Shown here one piece after another: positions 32,965 through 42,981 of a stretch of 64,000 nucleotides of DNA (its first letter is position 1; the number at the start of each line of letters is the position of its first letter). The DNA lies in assembly GCA_963575645.1 (NCBI GenBank), contig OY754475.1, positions 6,572,001 through 6,636,000 on the forward strand, read 5' to 3'. The notes under the pieces were generated by a model, which was given only the letters and a program-made list of their open reading frames with translations, did not search any database and was not told where the DNA came from. The position numbers and the translations under genes were made by a program. The DNA is from Xanthostigma xanthostigma. Taxonomy: Eukaryota > Arthropoda > Insecta > Raphidioptera > Raphidiidae.

Positions 32965-33953
32965 AAATAATAAACCAATTTGGTTTTAAGTTTTTTACAA
33001 GAAAAAAACAGACTTTTGAATTTTACTTTAATTTATAAATGAACAAAGGGGTGTTCAAAACCCACTTAAAATGGCGACTTGTCAGAAAGCAGAAAGTAGG
33101 TATGCTATATATGTAATAATAATAATTTTTCTATGTTCAAACTTAATATAAAGTTTAAGAAAAAGAAAACAACAGTACTTTGAGTCTTGTTTTCAGTCTG
33201 TCGATAAGCTAAATAAAGAAGCGGACAACAAAGCCGTTGATTTGCTATTAGTTTAAGCCCCGTTTGCCACACAAAATGGCGTCTTAATATGTAATTCAAT
33301 GGACGTTGTTCATTCTGTAACGAAACCGAAATGAACAACCGAAGCAAACGTCATGTCTATATCGACAAGCCTGAAGCTATGTACGATTCCATGTGTTCTA
33401 CATGTTTGAGTTGAAGTAGAAATATATACAGTGTGAACGTTAAGTCCAAAGGCGAACACAGTAGAAAATGACGCATCATTCTAGTACGGTTCGCTTAATG
33501 GAACGGCGAAGCAACGAAATAGTACAAAGTATGCACGTTCACGCATAAAAACTGTACCGTTTATATTAGAATATGTTTTTGATTAAAGAAATCTAAACTC
33601 TAAAATATATCTTTATCAATAATATAAGATTTATAAACCTCAATCATTGTGAATTTTATGTCGTTCAAAACTGCATATTATCGGTATATTTAGAAAAAGA
33701 CGGGCACTTCTCTCACATTGGATATTACCATCACTACATTGTATTAGCCAAATCTTTAATAACTTCTATATTGCTAGTGGCCGTAAGTGGAAGCGTGGCC
33801 CATGAAGTGAGACTGCAAATCTCTTTCTTTTCACTTGACCCGTTGTGGGCAAGTATCGCGTCTGTAGCGGGGCAATTAGTAAGTGGAATAGAACAAGCCA
33901 CCTCCCTTTTACAGTTTAGTTCCATGTGCAACTGACGCGCATCCATTCACGGA
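32965..33953. other. Unassigned interval with one possible coding frame
   Basis: A minus-strand ATG frame at 33734-33946 (70 codons, MDARQLHMELNCKREVACSI...) has fairly balanced codon use and composition. It is not recognised. No splice context is convincing. The rest is featureless. Confidence 0.35.
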
Positions 33954-34490
33954 CATGCGCATGAGACTCAGAGTATAATGAGTGAGACAAACGTATAAAT
34001 GTCTGCACCGTAGTGTTTAAGTCTTTCTCCCGATCTTTGTTAGCAATATAGACGGTATTAAATATATGGTATTAGCTAATATAGGGAAGGTCATGCGCAT
34101 GACACTCAGAGTATAATAAGTGAGACAGACGTATAAATGTCTGCACCGTAGTGTTTAAGTTTTTCTCCCGATCTTTGTTAGCAATATAGAGGGTATTAAA
34201 TATATGGTATTAGCTAATATAGGGAAGGTCATGCGCATGAGAATCAGAGTATAATAAGTGAGACAGACGTACAAATGTCTGCACCGTAGTGTTTAAGTCT
34301 TTCTCCCGATCTTTGCTAGTAATATAGAGGGTATTAAATATATGGTATTAGCTAATATAGGGAGGGTCAAGCGCATGAGACTCAGAGTATAATAAATGAG
34401 ACAGACATATAAATGTCTGCACCGTAGTGTTTAAGCTTTCTCCCGATCTTTGCTAGCAATGTAGAGGAAATATGGTATTAGGGAAGGTCT
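33954..34490. repeat. Tandem array, four units of 138 bp
   Basis: Units begin CATGCGCATGAGACTCAGAG at 33954, 34092, 34230 and 34368 (first base varies slightly). They share GTCTGCACCGTAGTGTTTAA and CTCCCGATCTTTG. The fourth unit is shortened at its end. The uniform 138-bp period and high identity point to recent expansion. Confidence 0.9.
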
Positions 34491-34683
34491 TTTTATATAC
34501 TATTAAGTCTTTGCTTTGTCTGACATACTGTTCTGTGCAATATCTCTGATCGACAGACTTGTCTATTACCGATTGTCCGACAGACTGTAAGTCCTGAGGA
34601 CTTCTTCGGCACGTGCGGCAGGCCACGGTAAATAAGACTGTGAGTTTTGGTCGAACGGAGTTTGAGAGCCTTATATAAAATGA

Positions 34684-34983
34684 ACAGTCCTGTATCTTTA
34701 TACAAAACATGTAGGTAAGTTTACGACGACGAATAGCGGGACTTCGCAATGCTATGTTATATTGAAAGATCAAACTTCAAACGGGACTCAAGCTCTCTTC
34801 TCCTTGCCTCGGCATCAGAGCATTGATCATTCGGCGTCGTCGACTGCCGAGACCGATTTAAACTATACTCGCGTGTCGTGCACAAACACGATTGACATTC
34901 TGTCGCCCGACTACAGTTCGAACGATACAACGCTGCTTTGCGGCACGGCAACGTTAATAGTAGATTATCACCTGCTGTCGTAA
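34684..34983 (+). CDS. Possible terminal exon of an unidentified host gene
   Basis: The frame is open for 99 codons to a TAA at 34981-34983, with no in-frame ATG. Third codon positions from 34765 on are mostly G or C, well above the AT-rich background, as in a used coding exon. The protein is rich in Ser and Thr (for example ALFSLPRHQSIDHSASSTAE) and has no transposon or domain signature I recognise. A possible 3' splice site is the AG at 34713-34714. A Helitron begins six bases after the stop. It could instead be a chance frame or part of an unrecognised transposon. Confidence 0.3.
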   Translation, partial: TVLYLYTKHVGKFTTTNSGTSQCYVILKDQTSNGTQALFSLPRHQSIDHSASSTAETDLNYTRVSCTNTIDILSPDYSSNDTTLLCGTATLIVDYHLLS

Positions 34984-34988
34984 TGAAA

Positions 34989-35332
34989 TCTATACTAATA
35001 TATAAAGCTGAAGAGTTTGTTTGTTTGGTTGAACGCGCTAATCTCAGAAACTATTGGTTCGAATTGAAAAAAATTTTTTTTGTTGGATAGCCTATTTATC
35101 GAGGAAGGCTATAGTCTATATAATATCACGCTACGACCAATAGGAGCGGAGCATCAATGAAAAATGTAACTCAAAATTTGTCCGTCCGACAAAAACTTTA
35201 GAACGGTAACTCCGATCATCACGAAATTTGGACACAACATTCATCTCGGTAAACTAATATGAATGTGTGTACTCGTGTTCCTCCCATTCGTTTTTTTTGC
35301 ACCCGGGTGAAGCCAAGCGGGACCGTTTGTCT
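34989..35332 (+). mobile_element. Helitron, family 2, without tRNA-like block
   Basis: Starts TCTATACTAATATATAAAGC and follows the family-2 consensus (TTGAACGCGCTAATCTCAGA, then GGATAGCC, GGAGCGGAGCAT and GTCCGTCCGACAAAAACTTT). It ends CACCCGGGTGAAGCCAAGCG then GGACCGTTTGT, a decayed CTAGT terminus. It lacks the tRNA-like module present at 40434. Confidence 0.85.
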
Positions 35333-35380
35333 AATATATGTATTGTTTACATGTTTTACTTCACATGCGCGTAAAGGTTA

Positions 35381-35938
35381 CACGCATACTGTTCTCAACA
35401 GTTACTGACTTGGAGACTTCACGTAGACCATGTTTGTAACAAACTCAGATCGGCATATTTCGCTATAAAAAGTGTTAAGTCATATTTAAATACTGATCAA
35501 TTGGTCAATATGTATTATGCATTAGTGTATCCTTATTTACAGTATAACATAATAATTTGGGGTGAATCAGTTGACATAAATAGAGCATTTATACTACAAA
35601 AACGAATTGTACGTTTAATTTTTAATATACCGTTCAGAGGTACTTGTAGAGAAAAATTTGATATGGGTAAATGTTAAAAGGAATATATCCCGCTATAAGA
35701 CAGTTTCTGATATTGATCCCTATAATTCCAGGCAGTCATCTCAAATATATATAGCTAAGCACCATACAACATCTGGAAAATTTGAAAAATCTCCAATCTA
35801 TGCGGGATCTTATCTTTTTAATGATAATTTACCAAGGCATATAAGCCAAAGTTCTAACATTAGATAATTTGAAATTGAGCTCAAAAAGTACCTCACTACA
35901 AATTGTTTTTATAGTATAAATGAATATTTAAATTCTTA
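35381..35938 (+). pseudogene. LINE reverse-transcriptase C-terminal region, frame-broken
   Basis: The first frame reads TWRLHVDHVCNKLRSAYFAI, then YYALVYPYLQYNIIIWGESV and LQKRIVRLIFNI. This is the typical end of the reverse-transcriptase thumb region of insect Jockey/CR1-like LINEs (L-x-W-x-x-H-I-x-x-L-C-N-K-L...Y-P-x-L-x-Y-x-I-x-x-W-G...L-Q-K-R). A deletion with frameshift near 35660 follows. Then come WVNVKRNISRYKTVSDIDPY and, after a stop at 35865, FEIELKKYLTTNCFYSINEY. The catalytic palm is absent. No (TATC)n tail is seen before 35955. Confidence 0.8.
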
Positions 35939-35954
35939 AATTTTAATTTGATTT

Positions 35955-36494
35955 TAATTTGACTATTCACATCTATGTAATATGGGGCCGCTCTCGACAT
36001 TCCAACAGAGTTTTAATCTTACAGAAAAGAATTATTAGAATTATTTTTAATTTGGATTTTAGACAATCATGTAAAATTACTTTTATTGACAACAAACTGT
36101 TAACAGTACCAAGTATATACTTATATAAATTACTGGTAGATGTTAAGAAAAATATTCACAGATACACTTTAAATTCAGATATACACAATTATAATACGCG
36201 TGAAAGCTCGAGACTTCGCATTGATAAGCAGCGATGTGCTTTTTTTTAAATCTACTCCACAGTGTTCTGGGGCTAGTTTTTTTAACAAGCTACCAGTTAC
36301 TCTGAGAGAGGAGAGAAATTTTAACAGTTTCAAAAAGAATCTGAAATCGTTCTTAATTATAAAATGTTTTTATGATATAAATAACTTTGTATAATTTGGT
36401 GTACCTTTAATGGTGTACCTTTAATGACAATTCTTATTTGTAATTTTGCAACATGAGAGATGCTAATAAATCTAATCTAATCTAATCTAATCTA
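35955..36494 (+). mobile_element. Second LINE 3' end with (AATCT)n tail
   Basis: Contains YVIWGRSRHSNRVLILQKRI, then LYKLLVDVKKNIHRYTLNSD, DIHNYNTRESSRLR and, after a frameshift near 36240, FFNKLPVTLREERNFNSFKK to NNFV and a stop at 36392. A 3' UTR with a duplicated GGTGTACCTTTAAT leads to CTAATCTAATCTAATC, the microsatellite tail typical of several insect LINE families. It lies directly behind the previous LINE fragment, same strand. Confidence 0.8.
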
Positions 36495-38487
36495 TACTTA
36501 GTATAGCTAGGTGAAATATTAATATTATTATTTATTTTTTATTACTGATTATTAACAGTTACAACTGTCATGAAAAATACTGGTTGTGTTCATCGCTCTT
36601 TTAAGATTTAACACCAAATGGCGAATCACTTCTCTGAACAAGCACGTGTGTAGAGTGTTTCTGTGTTACTGGAACGAGTTCGGGGAAGTACAGACTGTAC
36701 AAGGCCAAGGCGTGTGTCACATACAACACAAGTCTCTATCATAGCGACTGTGTGAATCCCCTTGTGTCAGGCGTATAAAGAACACGAACCCCAAGAATGA
36801 AACATGCTACGTGACTCAAATGTCTTTACTGTGTTCTCCGCATGTGTGTATGAAATCATTCCTCCTCTCTCTCTTTCTCACGCTCCTTGCGACTGTCTTT
36901 GTCTTAGGGCCGTATTGTTCTTTTGATTTTTGCTTCTTTCGGCCAAAGCGTATAAATGTCAACAAAAATTTGGACTGTACGAAAAAACCGTCAATAAAAA
37001 ATCAGACAAGTAGAGACATCTAGCCAATGATATCGGAAGGGACTTTCCTAAATTTATTCACGACATTTTTACATGTTACAACATTTTTTTATGAAACTAG
37101 TCATTAGTTAAAAAATTCCGCGGTTCTCGACGAAATAATTTTTAAACAAAATTGGGGGCAGACACAAATTCTGGAATCGCGACAAGAAAACGAAATTACA
37201 GTCGCGTCACAATATGAAACCTTTAAATATAACCTAACTTTTGTGGCGGAATATATGTTTAATACGGAAAGCATATAATTCCACGTATAAAGCTCTTTTA
37301 CTTCTGTGGGATTTAAAGTGTAAGCTGTAATGCATACACAACTTTTGTCACAGAATCTCTTTTACCATTCCAACCCACAAGTGGGGAATGGTACTAGTTT
37401 AGGTCAAAATTCACTTTTCATAATTTTACAATATTTTTTCGTTTTGAGGTCCCCCGAATCCAAAGACATAATTTAAAAAAAAACTCCGTGCGTCTGTTTG
37501 TCTGTGAACACGATACAGGTCAAACGGATGCACTGATTGAAACCAAATTTTGGGAGAATGTTTGGTATGCAAATATGAAGAGCCCTATTGTTTTTGGGGA
37601 AAATCGGCGCATGCGCAGAAGAGATATATGTTAAAACGGTGTTTTTTATATAATAATGGTGTACTTTTCATAACGGCTTATTATTCTATTTATTTTTTCA
37701 AGACAGTTTCGTTGAATTTTTTTCTAAACTTTATAGTTTCGGAAATATTTTGAAAATAAAAAAAAAATCAGCCGCTCTTTTGTTTTATGGATCTGTCAGA
37801 AATAAACTAGTTCGGCATGCTTTGATTAATTTTTACATGACGTGGAACATATTATGTAGGTAACCATATTGAATACTAGCCATTACCCGCGTCACCTCAC
37901 GCGATATCAAAAATTTTCTTTTCTTTATTATAATCAAATGTCAACATTTTTGACGTTGGAATGGTACCGTCGCCCAATTGGCTGGAATTTTTTTAGATAA
38001 TAATGGTATACTTTTCATAACGACTTACTGTTCTATTTATTTTGCGATATGATACGTAACTTTTTTTGATGAACACATCTTTAACACGGAAACATATACA
38101 CGTATAACACAATGAAATAAAGTCCTTTTATTTCAACGGGATCTAGATGACACTTGCCACATAGTTCACATTGCAACAATTTTTCTCTCTCAGATCCAAT
38201 ACAGTGATTTCTTTACCGTGTCGTCTTTTGCTTCGAGCAATAAATGACACTTATTCCAAACCATTTTATGAGGCATTTCTCTCTGAGAGATTCAAGTCTC
38301 AAGTATTTTAAGTGTTTTATATTTTTTTGATGGCACGGCGAACAAATCCCGCTGCTACAAGAATGTGTGCAGCCATCTTAGTTTGAAGTAAAAGTCCCCG
38401 AAGATTTTATCAAGATTTCTGGAGTTTTTATGTAAAAGCGTAAAGGTATTGCGGACGTCATTAAAAGAAAACAGGAAAATATTGTAT
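36495..38487. other. Long unassigned interval with weak internal duplication
   Basis: 37260-37320 resembles 38080-38150 (ACACGGAAA...CACGTATAA...TCCTTTTATTTC). 37640-37700 resembles 37997-38045 (ATAATGGTRTACTTTTCATA). A small ACCATTCC / GGAATGGT inverted pair is at 37362-37393. These look like pieces of an old duplicated repeat. No exon can be supported. Confidence 0.4.
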
Positions 38488-38640
38488 ACTAGCGGTCCCG
38501 TCCGGTTTTACCCGAGTGCAAAAGAACGAATGGAGAAGGGAGGGACGTGAGTACGCACATTCATCTTAGTTTACTGAGATGAATGTTGTGTCCAAATTTC
38601 ATGATGATCGGAGTTACCGGAAAAAGTTGTACCTTTTATT
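38488..38640 (-). mobile_element. Helitron, family 2, 3' fragment, minus strand
   Basis: Begins on the plus strand with ACTAGCGGTCCCGTCCGG, the complement of the family-2 3' terminus, followed by GTACGCACATTCATCTTAGT and GATGATCGGAGTTACCG. It ends before the 5' half. Confidence 0.8.
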
Positions 38641-38770
38641 TTTTTTTCTATTAGTGTTTTCAAAAGGTACAATTTTCTTTATGTGAATTATGGGAATCGA
38701 TGAATTTTTTATAGATACCAACTAGTAGGTGACAATTTTTTTTTTTATTTAAATAAAACACGCTCAGCAT

Positions 38771-38853
38771 CTAAGGCCTAGCTCACATGAAGAGCGTTCA
38801 ACGCGCGTTGGCCCAACGCGCGTTGAACGCTCTTCATGTGAGCTAGGCCTTAG
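38771..38853. repeat. Perfect 83-bp palindrome
   Basis: A 41-nt arm (38771-38811) beginning CTAAGGCCTAGCTCACATGA and ending GCGCGTTGG is followed by one unpaired C (38812) and its exact complement (38813-38853). No mismatch in 41 pairs. The GC-rich core contrasts with the AT-rich flanks. It is probably two fused MITE ends with the interior lost. Confidence 0.9.
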
Positions 38854-39482
38854 GCTATTGCGCGGATATACCGTTATCTACAGGTAAGGTAAGTATTACA
38901 AAAATAATTAATGATTACACTTGTTTAGGATGTACATGTTATGGTAAGTATCATTTGATTATTATTTAATATTTTATATTTTATTTAATAATTCTGTGAC
39001 AAAATTTTAAAACTACAACGAAGTACAATAAAAAATTAAAAGCGATAGGTTTGTTTTTTAAATTACAATATAATTACCATTCATAATAAAAACAATTAAC
39101 ACTCTCTACACAATATGTTTGTTCTTCGCCGAGCATGAAAAAAATAACGATCAAACGGTTTTAAAAACTTATGAATATTTATGAACAATGAAAATGGAAA
39201 TTAAAGGAAAATAACAATTACGTAAAAATCCTGTTAGAGCGGCGTACAAATTGATACTATTAAATAATTAATTTTCGTCGATATAAAACTCAAAATTTCA
39301 TTTAATAAAAATGCCGTGATTTATATTTCAAATACCTGTCTCACAAAACTTGAAATAACTATTAATAAGCAGCTCTCAAAAGCCTACAGCCTCTTTCTAA
39401 GAAGAACTAGCTATGCAAAATTTAACCAAAATTGTTAAAACTGTTTTCGAAAAAAATACTGTTATTCCAGTTTTTGTGTCTC
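38854..39482. other. Unassigned AT-rich interval
   Basis: No feature recognised. Confidence 0.45.
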
Positions 39483-39831
39483 ACGTTTATTTTTTTCAAG
39501 ACCTGTTTATCGAGTTCTGGAGACTTGAAAACGTATAAAAGCACCGAAAACTTAAAATTGAATTTTTGCACGATCACATGATTTACCCCTCTAAAACCAG
39601 TACATGAGTAAGTAAAAACACATTTTAGCATAATAATAAGGTTAATTATAGCTGTTTTATGTGCTTAGAAGTGTTCATCCCACCGCATTGCGTGTATTGA
39701 GGAATTTTCAGGGTCGTAGTAAAGCAATCTAATTGCCTCGAAAAAATATGGTGGGAGTACGTGCGTATATGGTGGAGGAACGGGTATTATTATTTCGTTT
39801 TTGTAAAGGTATTTATACACGTGTCTAAACC
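39483..39831 (-). repeat. Dispersed repeat E, copy 2 (inverted)
   Basis: Inverted match to 31312-31625, with the same order of blocks from TCTCACGTTTATTTTTTTCA to TATTTATACACGTGTCTAAA. The pair is about 8 kb apart. Confidence 0.7.
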
Positions 39832-39844
39832 GGTTGCTAAAAAT

Positions 39845-40176
39845 TCATTACGCGATTTTTGACCCAAAAATAAGTCGAAAATGTCTACATACCGTTTTTC
39901 AATAAATCAATTTATTCAACAGGCTTAGCTCAGTCCGTAACTGCTTCAAGAGTCTTTGTAGGTAAAAAGTTTGGTAGACATTTTCAACGAATTTTTGGAT
40001 CAAAAATCGGCAGATGAATAAGTCAGAAATGTCTACAAAACTGTTTTCAATAATTTAAAATTTTTAATAAATTAATTTATCCAATAGGCTTAGCTCAGTC
40101 AGTAGCTGCTTCTTGAATCTCTGTAGGTAAAAAGTTTGGTAGACATTTTCAACTTATTTTTGGGTAAAAAATCTGT
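39845..40176. repeat. Two tandem hairpin units carrying a tRNA-A-box-like motif
   Basis: Each unit (about 165 bp) opens with AAATAAGTCGAAAATGTCTAC-type sequence and closes with its complement GTAGACATTTTCAACTTATT (or near form). Both units hold GGCTTAGCTCAGTCNGTARCTG (39920 and 40087), which looks like a tRNA D-arm with A box. The T-arm is missing, so no tRNA can form. Confidence 0.65.
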
Positions 40177-40433
40177 CTAATCTATACTAATATATAAAGC
40201 TGAAGATTTTGTTTGTTCGTTTGAACGCGCTAATCTCAGGAACTACTGGTTCAAATCGAAAAAAAATTTTTTTGTTGGATAGCCCATTTATCGAGGAAGG
40301 CTATAGGCTATATAAAATCAGGCTTCGACCATTAGGAGCGGAGCATTAATGAAAAATGTTCCAAATGTATCTAAAAATTCTATTCAGGTGAAATGCACTA
40401 AGTATACTCATATTAGCGATGTAAGAATACAAC

Positions 40434-40505
40434 GCCGGCTAGCGCAATCGGTAGAGCGCAAGACTGTCAATACCAGGGTCGTGGGTTCGAGCCCTACGTT
40501 GGGCG
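40434..40505 (+). ncRNA. tRNA-Lys-like pseudogene or SINE head
   Basis: Follows the eukaryotic tRNA-Lys layout: A box TAGCGCAATCGG, B box GGTTCGAGCCC, and 3' acceptor strand GTTGGGC with discriminator G. One C is missing from the 5' acceptor strand. The anticodon stem does not pair (CAAGA against TACCA), and the anticodon position reads GTC instead of TTT/CTT. It is therefore not a working tRNA. A shortened relative is in the Helitron at 32521-32549. It may be a tRNA-derived SINE or a tRNA picked up by the Helitron. Confidence 0.7.
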
Positions 40506-40738
40506 AATGCATTTTTATTATTTTTTTTTCTACATTGCTTTCTTCTAAGGCTTACATTAAAATTTATTTTAATTTTATTTAATTAATTAAAAAAAATTAT
40601 TAGTTAAAAAAAGTATAAATAGAATGCATTTTTATTTTTTTTTTTTCTACATTGCTTTCTTCTAAGGCTTACATTAAAATTTATTTTAATTTTATTTAAT
40701 TAATTAAAAAAAATTATTAGTTAAAAAAAGTATAAATA
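40505..40738. repeat. Tandem duplication of a 117-bp A/T-rich tail
   Basis: GAATGCATTTTTATT starts at 40505 and 40622. Both units contain CTACATTGCTTTCTTCTAAG and end near AAGTATAAATAG. The single-copy version follows the tRNA remnant at 32549. Confidence 0.85.
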
Positions 40739-40895
40739 GTGCTTTTTATCGACAAAAAATTTTGAACGGTAACTCCGATCATCATGTTTGGACACAACAT
40801 TCATCTCGGTAAACTAATATGAATGTGTGTACTCATGTTACTCCCTTCCCCATTCGTTCTTTTACACCCGGGTGAAACCGGACGGGACAGCTAGT

Positions 40896-41234
40896 CTATA
40901 ATAAACGAGTACTAGTTTTGTAATATTGGAGAACGTAAAGACTTGTCGAGCTACACTCCTGTCTCTCGGGTCTGATAAAATGTTTAATCTTTCTCAAACT
41001 GCGGTGGAACGAATTTATGTTCTCGTGATAACTTTATATCAAAGCTACTCACGAAATATGACATTAGCCATAAAATAATTATATTCATTTATAATTTATT
41101 TGTTTATTATTACTTAATAAGGATGTGCGAACTACGAATTTTGCTTTTCCATTCGATTATTCAATATTCAAATATTATTTTCATGTCGATTCGAGTGTAT
41201 CAATAAAATATTCGCAAGTCGGATTAAACTGTGT
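40896..41234. other. Unassigned AT-rich interval
   Basis: No feature recognised. Confidence 0.4.
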
Positions 41235-41990
41235 GAACAATTGATATAATTGATTAAAAAATTAATAAATTCAAGCAACACTCCAATTTAAGACGGCCCT
41301 ATAAACAATGTTTTTATTTGTTTTACCGTCTTTTGCAAAAACATAAAGATTTTGTGGATTACGCGTGAGGAAGCCACATACAGCTGGCCGGGCGAAAAAT
41401 ATGGTTTTTCTAAAATCTAAATCAGTGATTCCCAAAGTGGTCTATATCGACCCCTAGGGGTCGACGACAACTTGCAAGGGGTTCATGTCAGCGGGAAAAA
41501 AAATTGGGGGTCCATGAAATGAAAATGGGGGTCAACGATAGTGAATCTCCTAACAAAAAAGAAACAAACTGGACATCGTTAAACGAAGAGATTGAAGATT
41601 AAATATAACTAAAATGATGCCTAATGTTGAAAATTTATTATTAAAGCATCAGGTTCATCTCTCACACTAAAAACATTTATTTTTTGCTTAGTTATTTTAT
41701 GTAACAGAAAGTAAATTTTAATTTGATTCGTTTAATTTGAATCTAATTAATAAATGTATAAAACTAAACATTTCACACTACATTTCACTACCGTTATAAA
41801 TTTAAATCGTTCAAAGTGAGTAGCACTACACTGGTTGTCAAAAATACATTTGAAATTAATGAATTTGCAAAAAATCAATATCAGATACGCAGGGGGTCTA
41901 CTTAAAACCGAAAAACATGGCAAGTGGTCTACGAGACAAAAAAAGTTTGGGAACCTCTGATCTAAATGAATGCCAGCAACCTTAAGTGTT
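41235..41990 (-). pseudogene. Helitron helicase C-terminal relic, interrupted by a hAT
   Basis: Read on the minus strand and skipping the hAT at 41423-41959 with one copy of its duplication, the frame gives TLKVAGIHLDFRKTIFFARP and NPQNLYVFAKDG, then NIVYRAVL. This is a diverged form of the Pif1-like helicase C-terminus of Helitron proteins (T-L-x-x-A-G-x-x-L...C-F-S-H-G-Q-L-Y-V-A...N-L-Y-V-F-A...N-V-V-Y). The downstream sequence (41235-41290) resembles the 3' flank of the relic at 58731. The SHGQLYVA block is destroyed by frameshift. Confidence 0.7.
41423..41959. mobile_element. hAT MITE inside the helicase relic
   Basis: Left end CAGTGATTCCCAAAGTGGTC, right end (minus strand) CAGAGGTTCCCAAACTTTTT. 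A perfect 8-bp duplication, ATCTAAAT, stands at 41415-41422 and 41960-41967. The CAGNGRTTCCCAAA terminus is a common hAT type. No transposase is seen. Confidence 0.9.
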
Positions 41991-42536
41991 TATCAGAAGT
42001 CGAATATTGTTCTTGCAAGTCGAATAGTTAAACGAAAACGTTACTCCTTTGTTTACTAGTCCCCTCAAATGTTTTCAAGTATTTTTTGCTGCTACTATTA
42101 GACCGGTATGCAATTTTTCGAGTTCTCCCACCGTTACGGTAATTATATAATTTTCGTTGAAAGTTTTTAGTTTTATTAAAAAGGGAAAGTTAGTTATGAA
42201 AATTATTTTAACATGAAATTCTTTAAAACTGTTTTTTAGCTATATTGCGTTAATTCACTGGCGCATTAATTAATTAAAATATTTTCGTCGCGGTTTAGAA
42301 AAGAAGACGTGTTTACAGCGAAAAAGATAATTTATTTTCAACATGAAAACATATTTTTTTTCTGCACGATTTTGATAAAAATCAGTTAATATGTGTACTT
42401 ACTGATAAAGTGTTGACATTAAAAAGGCACGTATCTAACTCTGATAAGGTCGAATATAACTTTTTAAATTTATCGGAATAGAAGACAATTTGCATTGTTC
42501 TTGTTTTAAATCGGACATCGTTGAACCAATTTTTAG
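41991..42536. other. Unassigned AT-rich interval
   Basis: No feature recognised; the last bases lead into the LINE relic. Confidence 0.4.
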
Positions 42537-42908
42537 AAACGGATTATTCGTCTTATTTTTAACATTGGTCGTCGGGAGTCATGCCGTTCACTTTTTATTA
42601 ATAACAAGCTGTTAACTTTTAATTCAATTTTTATTTATGAAGTCTGTAAATTTGTCAAGCAAAACATAGCCGATTTTCAAAAGATAACAGATATTCACTG
42701 TCATAACACCCGGCAAAAAAATTCATTATATATTGATAATTACCGCCTTTCTTTGTACAATAGGGGGTCGCTATGTACCTGTACAAAATTATACAATAAG
42801 TTGCCTATAGAAATAAAAAATATTAACAATTATGACAAATTCAGACAGTCTCTTAAAAAATTATTAATTGAAAAATGTTTTTATAAAATGAATGACTTTT
42901 TAAACTAA
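42537..42908 (+). pseudogene. LINE reverse-transcriptase C-terminus, 123 codons open
   Basis: The frame is open from an internal TAG (42534-42536, where related elements have Gln before Lys-Arg) to the natural TAA. It reads KRIIRLIFNIGRRESCRSLF, then ITDIHCHNTRQKNSLYIDNY, CTKLYNKLPIEIKNINNYDK and LLIEKCFYKMNDFLN. It matches the C-terminal domain of Jockey/CR1-like ORF2 proteins from the Q-K-R block onward. The catalytic reverse-transcriptase part is absent. It is the cleanest LINE coding piece in the window. Confidence 0.8.
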
Positions 42909-42981
42909 CTGTGTTATATCTATTGTATTGACGTATTCTAAGCTGTTTCCAGTATTATAGAATAAAAATATCTATCTATCT
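42909..42981 (+). mobile_element. LINE 3' UTR and (TATC)n tail
   Basis: A short A/T-rich UTR after the stop ends GAATAAAAATATCTATCTAT-C, the simple-repeat tail of the preceding LINE. The same tail type is seen inverted at 18382. Confidence 0.75.

Larger units (their letters stand above)
40181..40895 (+). mobile_element. Helitron, family 2, with tRNA-Lys-like module
   Basis: Begins TCTATACTAATATATAAAGC and ends CACCCGGGTGAAACCGGACG then GGACAGCTAGT. Relative to the copy at 34989 it has about 400 bp of extra sequence in the middle, made of the tRNA-like block and a duplicated A/T-rich tail. No helicase coding. Confidence 0.85.

Noticed and set aside
33734-33946. 70-codon minus-strand frame with coding-like composition
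   Set aside because: Not recognised, next to a tandem array, and without convincing splice or start context; kept only as a remark in the interval entry.
40434-40505. Functional tRNA
   Set aside because: The anticodon stem does not pair, the 5' acceptor strand is one base short, and the block is embedded in a Helitron.
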